Shown here piece after piece: positions 7,473 to 13,026 of a stretch of 13,026 bases of DNA. The stretch comes from Saprospiraceae bacterium (GTDB taxonomy: Bacteria > Bacteroidota > Bacteroidia > Chitinophagales > Saprospiraceae). The stretch spans positions 1 to 13,026 of the forward strand of contig JABWAJ010000101.1 in the NCBI GenBank assembly GCA_013361075.1, read 5' to 3'. Each line of letters starts with the position of its first letter. Position 1 is the first letter of the stretch. The notes under the pieces were generated by a model. The model saw nothing but the letters and a program-made list of their open reading frames with translations, made no database searches and was not told where the DNA came from. A program made the position numbers and the translations under genes.

Positions 7473-7494
7473 TTCCCTGCCAACTGCCAACTAC
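7459..7494. repeat. CCAACTGCC short repeats between convergent genes
   Basis: CCAACTGCC occurs at 7459-7467 and again at 7480-7488, the latter running into CCAACTAC (7487-7494) with a 7-base period. Such runs are common between genes in Bacteroidota genomes. The amidohydrolase stop codon (7491-7493, complement) lies inside the last unit, so the repeat has set the C-terminal end of that protein. Confidence 0.5.
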
Positions 7495-9071
7495 TCCCTC
7501 TCCCCCGGTTGCTCAATTTCAAAGTCCTCTTTTTGTTTAGACTGTTGCACTATTTTGCGTACATCAGCCAGCAATTGTTTGGCATCAAATACAATGCCGT
7601 CTTTAATCGTGTATTTTACCCCGCCTGCCCGAATGACTTCATTGTCTTCCGTCAACTGGATGGCACCCGTGCCGTACAACAATTGCAGGTTTTGCAAAGG
7701 ATTTTCTTCCAGAATAACCATGTCTGCCAATTTGCCAACCTGGATGGTCCCTATCTGGTCCGCCATGCCTATTGCTTCGGCTCCGTTGAGGGTAGCAGAC
7801 CGGATAACTTCCAACGGATGGAAACCGGCTTCGCGCAACAATTCCAGCTCCCGGATATAGGCAAACCCATAAAGCTGGTATATAAAACCGGAATCGGAAC
7901 CGGCTGTGACCCTGCCGCCGCGATTTTTGTACTCCCGGATAAAGGTCATCCATAGCCTGTAATTTTCCTTCCAGGCTACTTCTTCTTCGGTGCCCCAGGA
8001 ATGCCAGTAAGACCCGTGAGAAATCCTGCTGGGCATGTAAAAACGCCACAGTGAGGGCAATGTGTATTCTTCATGCCATTCGGCTCGTCTTGCCCGCATC
8101 AGGTCACGGCTGGCTTCGTAAATGTTGAAGGTTGGGTCAATGGTAAAATCCAACGCCAGCAGTTCTTCCATTACCTTATTCCAGTGTTCCGAATAAGGTT
8201 CAGCAGCTTGTTTCCAGAGTCTTCCGGCTTCTTTGAAGCGGTGTTGTTCGTTTTGATAGTTGTAATCAAGGGGATAATCCTGAACCGTACGATCGGTAAA
8301 CAACGCTTCCGGTAGCCCGTACCAATGTTCCATGGAAGTTAGCCCTGCCCGGGCAGAACTGAGTACATTCCACCGTGCAACGTCCATCTGAGCATGATGG
8401 CAGGCCGACCGTAGCCCAAGTTTTTTATTTTCATCAAGTGCAGCGGCCATAATTTCAGGTGCTGCTCCAAAAAACTTGATGCCGTCGGCCCCCTTTTTTG
8501 CGTTTTCGCGCACCCAGGTCCGCGCTTGCTCAGCAGTGGTAATGGGCTGCTCAGCCCCCATCCCAAAAGCCGTATACGCTTTGATGCGTGGGGCTGTAAT
8601 TTCGTTGCGGTCGCTCCTTTGTTTTTGGTCCAACACCCAATCCAGTCCATTACCGCAAGAAGGATCACGGATGGTAGTAATGCCGTGTCCAAGCCACAGT
8701 TTATAAACATATTCAGCATCGGCACCCTGAGCCTTGCCGCCAATATGGCCATGCATATCTACAAACCCCGGCAGCAGGTACATCCCATTGCAGTCCAACT
8801 CCTTCCCACCTGCTTTCAGTTTTGGCCGATCGGTCGAATCTATGGCTACTCCCGGATAACCTACCGAACGCACTGCGGTAATGCGGTTCTTTTCCACCAC
8901 AATATCCATCGGTCCAATGGGGGGAGCACCATTGCCATTGATGACAGTCACCCCCCGGATGATCAGTTGCGAAAAGGGCCCTTCGCCTTCTTTGCGGTCC
9001 GGAGCTTTTTGCACCTGAGCAAAGGTTGCTGAGGCAATGAGCGATAATAGGAGGATGAGGTGGTTTTTCAT
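7491..9071 (-). CDS. Secreted amidohydrolase (imidazolonepropionase-like)
   Basis: This is a metal-dependent hydrolase of the amidohydrolase superfamily, exported from the cytoplasm. The chosen start at 9071 gives a clean signal peptide (Met-Lys-Asn, then a hydrophobic core, with Ala-Thr-Phe-Ala-Gln near residue 19). An upstream in-frame Met at 9122 would add 17 residues encoded by an intergenic hairpin and bury the signal, so it is rejected. Metal and active-site candidates are His107 and His109 in Asp-Met-His-Gly-His, Lys199 in Gly-Ala-Asp-Gly-Ile-Lys (possibly carbamylated), His225/His226, His249 and Asp393 in Ala-Gly-Ser-Asp-Ser-Gly. The C-terminal Gly-Lys-Leu-Ala-Asp-Met-Val-Ile-Leu segment is typical of this superfamily. 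The length is 526 residues. Relatives act on peptides, cyclic amides and similar compounds; the substrate cannot be named here. It lies downstream of the YfhO-like part on the same strand, with a hairpin between. Confidence 0.88.
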   Translation of the reverse strand: MKNHLILLLSLIASATFAQVQKAPDRKEGEGPFSQLIIRGVTVINGNGAPPIGPMDIVVEKNRITAVRSVGYPGVAIDSTDRPKLKAGGKELDCNGMYLLPGFVDMHGHIGGKAQGADAEYVYKLWLGHGITTIRDPSCGNGLDWVLDQKQRSDRNEITAPRIKAYTAFGMGAEQPITTAEQARTWVRENAKKGADGIKFFGAAPEIMAAALDENKKLGLRSACHHAQMDVARWNVLSSARAGLTSMEHWYGLPEALFTDRTVQDYPLDYNYQNEQHRFKEAGRLWKQAAEPYSEHWNKVMEELLALDFTIDPTFNIYEASRDLMRARRAEWHEEYTLPSLWRFYMPSRISHGSYWHSWGTEEEVAWKENYRLWMTFIREYKNRGGRVTAGSDSGFIYQLYGFAYIRELELLREAGFHPLEVIRSATLNGAEAIGMADQIGTIQVGKLADMVILEENPLQNLQLLYGTGAIQLTEDNEVIRAGGVKYTIKDGIVFDAKQLLADVRKIVQQSKQKEDFEIEQPGERE

Positions 9072-9094
9072 GATATAGTTGAGTGTTTGCAGAT

Positions 9095-9148
9095 CTGAGG
9101 ATTTGAGGATTTGAGCGGACATAGCCCCTCAGATCCTCAAATCTTCAA
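9095..9148. repeat. Hairpin repeat, family member B, before the amidohydrolase
   Basis: A 21-base left arm (9095-9115) and right arm (9128-9148) agree at 18 of 21 positions around a 12-base loop. The left arm holds two overlapping GAGGATTTGAG units with an 8-base period (9097-9107 and 9105-9115). The element matches member A at 5888-5935 in the same orientation: GAGGATTTGAGC, then GGAC instead of AGAC, then CCTCA-x-ATCCT on the right arm. It lies 9 bases beyond the YfhO-like stop, so it may terminate that gene. However, its two internal mismatches are G-U pairs only in plus-strand RNA, opposite to the flanking genes. Confidence 0.6.
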
Positions 9149-9157
9149 CTTTTCAAA

Positions 9158-11117
9158 TCAAGGTTTACGTCCCTTTGCTGGTTTACCCGAACTTGCTGGT
9201 TTCACGGGCTTTGCCGATTCTGGTTCCGGTGCCATTTCAGACAAACGCCCGAAATAGTCCTTGCCATAAAAACCGATGCAACCCAACAGGGCGAGCAGAA
9301 TAATGCTGGAAGCCACCAAAGAAACAGTTCTGCCGGTCTTGAAAGCTGGCGGATCGAACCGGAATTCTATTTTATGCTGGCCTGCGGGAACCCTCATGGC
9401 CCGCAGCAGGTAGTTTGCACGGATGTGTTCCACGGCCTGCCCGTCTACATAAGCTTGCCATCCTTTATTGGGCCCGTACCAGATTTCAGAAAAAACCGCC
9501 AATTGTTCACCAGAAGCATTGCTTTCGTAGGTCAGGTGATTGGGTTTGTAAGTGGTCAGGCGGATGGTGCCATCTTTCCGGAGGTTCAACCCGTTCAGAT
9601 ACCCCACAAATTCCTGATGAACGACAGCTTCCGAAGTAGCAATAAAGCTATCCAAAGCCGCAATCTCTTCATTGGGAGAATTGACCATCAGGATGCTGTC
9701 CACAAACCAGGCATTTCCGGCGGCAGCAGGATTGGGCTGGGCCTGGGCATTTTCCTGACTTTCTCCGCCAATGATGTAGCGGGTGTTCAGCATGTTCAGC
9801 ACCTGTGGGTTGCCTTTGCTCAGATGCCGGTCTATCACATCCTGGTAGCGCTGTAATTTAGCGGCGTGGTAGCCTCCCAGTGATTTGTGGAAATAGGAAG
9901 CCCGGGAGGACTGGAACGGATTTTGCCCCACCAGATCCAGTACGCGGAAATTGGGATCTTTGTCCTGCAGGATTTGCTGATCGGCAGGGTTGGGCTGGAA
10001 ATTAGCCTGATAATTGGTTTTGGTCGTAAAGCTGTCCGCATTGAGATAGCGGCGGCCTACCGTCCACATATCAAAGAAAACCAGCAAACCAATTCCTGCA
10101 ATGAGCCAGGAAGACTGGATTTTATTTTTCAGGTAAGCCCAAACCAGGCCACCACTTAACAGAACCAGGATCAGGGTCCTGAATGCATCACTGCTCAGGT
10201 AAGCTTTCCGTTCTTCAACAAAAGTACTGGGATCAATGCCCCCAAACTGACTGGCATATTGCGCGTCACTTGGGTTGGTGAAATCAAACATACCAGGCCC
10301 CAGAATGGCCAGAAACAAAGCAAGACCACCGGTTATTCCCCCGCCAAAATACAGACTGCGCAAGGCCTCCTGTTTGTCTGTTTTGCTGCTGATGAGTTGG
10401 TGCAACGCCAGAAATCCAAGAGCAGGTACCAAAAAAGAAGCAACACTGAGAACAGAGTTGGGCGTCCTGAATTTATTGAACAACGGCACATAATCGAAGA
10501 AAAAGCGGTTGATGGCTTCCATGTTTTTGCCCATGGAAAGGAATAGCGTAAGGAGCGTACCCAAAGCAAGCCACCATTTGGCGGGCCCTTTTACCAAAAT
10601 TAAGCCCATAAAAAAGAACAGGCAAACAACAGCGCCGAAATAAATTGGCCCGCTGGTAAAAGGCAACTCACCCCAATAGAGGGGCGCACGGAGCCCGGGA
10701 GGTGCCCGATAGCCTTTGGCTTTGAGTGCCGAACCAATCGGACCATCTTGATCCACCGCTTCCTGCGAACCACCGCCAGCTGCTCCGGGAACAAAAGCGG
10801 AAAACAAATCAATGGTACCGTTGCTCCATTGCATGGCGTAATCCCAGGATAACCCGGAAGTTTCACTGCTGCTCTGGATGCCATTGCTGATTGCGCCTTC
10901 GGGCTTGGCTTCTGCTTGCAGGATTGGGTCGCCGCGCATGGTATCTTTAGAATATTCGTAGGAGATCCAGAGATTGGAAGCGCATGCGCCAACTGCCAGA
11001 ATTCCTGCAATGACGAGTGCGCCGGCTGCTTTGAAAAACGCAGCCAGTTCATTCTTCATGGCTGCATGTATAAGCTGGGCAATGCCCAAAAATGCAACCG
11101 TCAGGAAAAAATAATAG
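9158..11117 (-). other. YfhO-like membrane protein segment, N-terminus missing
   Basis: This is the downstream part of the long frame, about 650 residues of a YfhO-family protein. Several hydrophobic segments are visible: Thr-Tyr-Tyr-Phe-Phe-Leu at the join, a helix around residues 530-550, then a cluster of about six between residues ~655 and ~860, and one near the C-terminus before a Pro/Lys-rich tail. A large extracytoplasmic stretch lies between the helical cluster and the last helix, ending with a beta-rich region containing Trp-Tyr-Gly-Pro-Asn-Lys-Gly-Trp. In Bacillus, YfhO takes part in glycosylation of lipoteichoic acid; the role of Bacteroidota homologues is not established. Full-length homologues are, as I recall, over 800 residues, so roughly 200 N-terminal residues appear to be lost at the join. 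Codon use and GC match the genes to its left. Confidence 0.8.
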
Positions 11118-12625
11118 GTCATTTGCACGTGGTTGGAATACCACCACGTCAGATCGACAGCCGCCTCTCGCTTTTTCTCATGCACCGGCCGCCCGCGATC
11201 CCGCTCTTGAATGTTGAAGTTCGCCCCCAACTGCAGCCTGTCGGTGAGATAGCGGGTACTACGCACAAAAAAATCGATGCCGTCGGTTCCCATATGATGC
11301 CCCAGCGGAAATCCGCGGTGCCGCATTCCGCTGGTGTAGGTGCCGTTGTTGTACCACACGCCTTGCAACTCCGGATGCCGCCGCCGTCCGTAGTCCGTAT
11401 CGGCATATTCGATGCGCAGATCCATGGTGTCTCCTTGAAACACCTGTGGAATATAGATGCCGCCTAAAAAGGCCGCACGGCTGGGGATTGGCAGTTGCGA
11501 CCACTTGTCTTCCGTGCCAATTTCTCCATACAACTGAAGACCTGCGGGAAAGGGAATCAGGTAGGGAACCGGGGGGATCCGCAGCCGGAAATCGGCCATC
11601 CCCTGTTCGTTTACTTCCTTGTCGAAGCCCTGATTCGCCGGATGGATATAGGTATCGATGATCGTTTCCGGGAACGACTGATCGCGGCTGCGTCCGCCGA
11701 ATTGCGTCAAGCGCGTGAGTCCGAGCTCCAGCCACGACACCGGCAGGTAGCTGATCCGCAACCCGAAGACCCGGGCGCGGGAAATATCACGATTGCGTTC
11801 CAACTGGGCCAGAAAGGCGTTGACCTTCCATTCACCCAGCCCGCTCAAGAATCCCGGCAACTGGAACGGCCGCTCCGTGCCCAATTTGATCATGTCCATG
11901 GGAAAGGCATGGTCGGTCAGGAGCAACGATCCGTGATAGCCAGGCCCCCACCATTGCGTTCCGCGCCCCACCTCCAGCGCGACGTTGGCGTAACTCAACT
12001 TGAGGCTGAACTCACGCAGATAAAAATTGTCGCTCTTGTTGGTCGCGCCCAGCCCCAGAAGATGGCGATTGCTGATGAATTTCGGTTGGACCATCAGGGC
12101 CGCCCATTCACTCAACTCCGCCCAGGCGCGTACGTCGGTTTGATTCTGGACGCCGTTGACGAAATACTCTCCGCCCCGATTTTCTCGAAACCTGATGGTT
12201 TGTCCGCCGCCGATCGATGACGCATCGACCTCGGAGGTGACCCGCGCGCCGAAGCGCAGCGGACCCGTCTTGTCCTCAGTGCGCGCGCGGAGGGTGCCAA
12301 GACGGATGAGTTCCGGGCGAAACTCGGCGAGCAGGCGTTCTAACAGCGGCTCTGCAATGGCCTCCCGACCGTCGATATCGATCTCGTCGGCACGGACGCG
12401 CTCGATCGCCCGCGCCACATACTGCGCGGCATGCATGCGGGTGAACGGCTTTGCGCCCACCAGGGCGCGGTCGATCACGCCGAGGGCAATCAAGCGCTCG
12501 ATGGCGTCATACCCCCAGTGATGCAGCGGCAGATTGCTGGATGCCCAGGCAGGCCCGCCCGCGAGCACCCACGTCAGACTGAGACAAAGTAGAAGACGGC
12601 GACTTCTTATCACGCCAAGCAGCAC
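9158..12625 (-). CDS. Chimeric ORF: Wzi-like N-half joined to YfhO-like C-half
   Basis: This is one uninterrupted 1155-codon frame made of two unrelated families. Residues 1-28 are a signal peptide ending Ala-Trp-Ala and residues ~29-497 are a Wzi-type outer-membrane barrel. Residues ~500-1155 are the second half of a YfhO-like inner-membrane protein. A signal-bearing barrel cannot sensibly continue into a multi-pass inner-membrane protein. Each half is truncated at the join: the barrel lacks its last strands and YfhO lacks its N-terminal helices. GC content changes at the same point. The start is GTG at 12625, one base after the upstream gene's TGA, with AAGGA just before it. The frame is real in this sequence, but I think it is an assembly artefact, or at best a recombination joint, and not a functional fusion. 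Confidence 0.7.
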   Translation of the reverse strand: MLLGVIRSRRLLLCLSLTWVLAGGPAWASSNLPLHHWGYDAIERLIALGVIDRALVGAKPFTRMHAAQYVARAIERVRADEIDIDGREAIAEPLLERLLAEFRPELIRLGTLRARTEDKTGPLRFGARVTSEVDASSIGGGQTIRFRENRGGEYFVNGVQNQTDVRAWAELSEWAALMVQPKFISNRHLLGLGATNKSDNFYLREFSLKLSYANVALEVGRGTQWWGPGYHGSLLLTDHAFPMDMIKLGTERPFQLPGFLSGLGEWKVNAFLAQLERNRDISRARVFGLRISYLPVSWLELGLTRLTQFGGRSRDQSFPETIIDTYIHPANQGFDKEVNEQGMADFRLRIPPVPYLIPFPAGLQLYGEIGTEDKWSQLPIPSRAAFLGGIYIPQVFQGDTMDLRIEYADTDYGRRRHPELQGVWYNNGTYTSGMRHRGFPLGHHMGTDGIDFFVRSTRYLTDRLQLGANFNIQERDRGRPVHEKKREAAVDLTWWYSNHVQMTYYFFLTVAFLGIAQLIHAAMKNELAAFFKAAGALVIAGILAVGACASNLWISYEYSKDTMRGDPILQAEAKPEGAISNGIQSSSETSGLSWDYAMQWSNGTIDLFSAFVPGAAGGGSQEAVDQDGPIGSALKAKGYRAPPGLRAPLYWGELPFTSGPIYFGAVVCLFFFMGLILVKGPAKWWLALGTLLTLFLSMGKNMEAINRFFFDYVPLFNKFRTPNSVLSVASFLVPALGFLALHQLISSKTDKQEALRSLYFGGGITGGLALFLAILGPGMFDFTNPSDAQYASQFGGIDPSTFVEERKAYLSSDAFRTLILVLLSGGLVWAYLKNKIQSSWLIAGIGLLVFFDMWTVGRRYLNADSFTTKTNYQANFQPNPADQQILQDKDPNFRVLDLVGQNPFQSSRASYFHKSLGGYHAAKLQRYQDVIDRHLSKGNPQVLNMLNTRYIIGGESQENAQAQPNPAAAGNAWFVDSILMVNSPNEEIAALDSFIATSEAVVHQEFVGYLNGLNLRKDGTIRLTTYKPNHLTYESNASGEQLAVFSEIWYGPNKGWQAYVDGQAVEHIRANYLLRAMRVPAGQHKIEFRFDPPAFKTGRTVSLVASSIILLALLGCIGFYGKDYFGRLSEMAPEPESAKPVKPASSGKPAKGRKP
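11118..11134 (-). other. Join between two genomes inside the long ORF
   Basis: These bases encode Asn-His-Val-Gln-Met-Thr. A Trp-Trp-Tyr-Ser-Asn-His-Val-Gln segment ends the Wzi-like part, and Asn-His-(Val/Leu)-Gln-(Met/Ile)-Thr-Tyr-Tyr is a familiar YfhO motif, so the same short coding stretch fits both families. Left of it (plus strand) the sequence is AT-rich like the Bacteroidota genes; right of it is GC-rich. Such shared short sequence is where assemblers or recombination can swap templates while keeping frame. Confidence 0.65.
11135..12625 (-). other. Capsule-assembly Wzi-like outer-membrane protein segment
   Basis: This is the upstream part of the long frame, about 497 residues. After the signal peptide comes a helical region, Trp-Gly-Tyr-Asp-Ala-Ile-Glu-Arg-Leu (residues 37-45) followed by Pro-Phe-Thr-Arg-Met near 60, resembling the short S-layer-like module found before the barrel in many such proteins. 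The barrel part includes Gln-Trp-Trp-Gly-Pro-Gly-Tyr-His-Gly-Ser and Thr-Asp-His-Ala-Phe-Pro-Met-Asp in the middle. Wzi proteins anchor or assemble surface polysaccharide at the outer membrane. The final strands after Trp-Trp-Tyr-Ser-Asn-His are missing. The neighbour upstream is a CapD-like sugar-nucleotide enzyme, which fits an exopolysaccharide locus. GC content and gene style suggest a Nitrospira-like organism, which is an inference. Confidence 0.75.
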
Positions 12626-12626
12626 A

Positions 12627-13026
12627 TCATTCCTTGGGAGAACCGGTGGGTTCGGCCGAAGCGGCGCTCACAGGAATGGGAAGAGCATCTTCAGACATAC
12701 CGTTCACAGGCTGGCTCACCTTTTCCGACACGGGGAGTTGATCCATAGGGTAGTAGAGGGGCAGGATGTCTCGGAGGGCGGCGATCACGTTCGGCACATT
12801 CCCTTCAGCAGCTGACTCTTCCAGTCGTCGGACGCGAGCAAGCAGATGCGACGAATCGCGCATAGGCGCAGACCGCACGCAATACACTTTGGAAACCGCG
12901 GTCGCTTCCACCACCTCATGTTGGCTCACCAATTCCTCAACCAACTTCTCGCCGGGCCGAGCGCCGAGATACGTCAAGCGGATCTCCTGATCGGGAACGA
13001 AGCCGGCTAGGCGAATCAGATTTCTT
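12627..13026 (-). CDS. CapD/WbpM-like polysaccharide biosynthesis protein, 3' part
   Basis: This is the C-terminal ~132 residues of a membrane-type nucleotide-sugar 4,6-dehydratase/epimerase (CapD, FlaA1, WbpM group) that prepares UDP- or related sugars for capsule, O-antigen or exopolysaccharide. The diagnostic stretch is Asn-Leu-Ile-Arg-Leu-Ala-Gly, then Ile-Arg-Leu-Thr-Tyr-Leu-Gly-Ala-Arg-Pro-Gly-Glu-Lys-Leu-Val-Glu-Glu-Leu, found near the end of this family. The Rossmann domain, and the transmembrane part if present, lie outside the window; a TTG at 12977 is internal, not a start. The tail after this block is Ala/Ser/Pro-rich and of low information. The stop is one base before the Wzi-like GTG start, so the two form an operon of the second, GC-rich organism. 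Confidence 0.86.
   Translation of the reverse strand, partial: RNLIRLAGFVPDQEIRLTYLGARPGEKLVEELVSQHEVVEATAVSKVYCVRSAPMRDSSHLLARVRRLEESAAEGNVPNVIAALRDILPLYYPMDQLPVSEKVSQPVNGMSEDALPIPVSAASAEPTGSPKE

Noticed and set aside
7459..7494. CRISPR array
   Set aside because: The units are 7-9 bases, adjacent or nearly so, with no uniform spacers and no cas genes.
11495..12220. 241-codon plus-strand ORF
   Set aside because: It is antisense to the Wzi-like segment, in GC-rich DNA where long spurious frames are expected, and shows no family features.
9158..12625. A genuine new fusion protein coupling capsule export to a YfhO-like enzyme
   Set aside because: The outer-membrane barrel and inner-membrane halves are incompatible in one chain, both are truncated at the join, and the base composition changes there. 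A chimera is the simpler explanation.

Overview
Most of this window (about 1-11120) looks like a Bacteroidota chromosome segment, probably near the Saprospiraceae. The protein families and gene style point there, as do moderate GC (28 of 60 bases in one line sampled, 4741-4800), near-absence of strong Shine-Dalgarno sites, TAnnTTTG-like promoter elements, and intergenic hairpins built from GAGGATTTGAG and CCAACTGCC units. The last ~1.9 kb (about 11135-13026) has a different character: it is GC-rich (41 of 60 bases at 12361-12420), has a Shine-Dalgarno-like AAGGA and a GTG start, and encodes Nitrospira-like exopolysaccharide genes. The taxon names are inferences from style, not the result of a search.

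Layout, left to right: the 3' end of a DUF2071/YqjF-like gene (+); hemC and hemD (+), two successive steps of tetrapyrrole synthesis; a MarR-family regulator (+); a pair formed by beta-phosphoglucomutase and a GH65 maltose phosphorylase (+), which together turn maltose and phosphate into glucose and glucose-6-phosphate; an SDR oxidoreductase and a TlyA-type rRNA methyltransferase (+); then, convergently on the minus strand, a secreted amidohydrolase and one very long ORF (9158-12625). Upstream of that ORF lies the 3' end of a CapD/WbpM-like nucleotide-sugar dehydratase/epimerase gene (-), which runs off the right edge.

The long ORF is the main oddity. Its N-terminal ~497 residues are a capsule-assembly Wzi-like outer-membrane barrel with a signal peptide. 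Its C-terminal ~655 residues are the back half of a Bacteroidota YfhO-like polytopic membrane protein. The two meet in frame at an Asn-His-Val-Gln-Met-Thr stretch that fits either family, exactly where base composition changes. I read this as a probable assembly chimera, or less likely a recombination joint, between two organisms, not as a real fusion protein.

Three hairpins, each with a 12-base loop, separate the Bacteroidota transcription units: after the maltose phosphorylase, between the convergent tlyA and amidohydrolase genes, and between the YfhO part and the amidohydrolase. Two are clearly related in sequence and look like a dispersed repeat family that may serve as terminators. I see no tRNA, rRNA, CRISPR array, insertion sequence or defence system. 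No gene-free stretch exceeds 300 bases.
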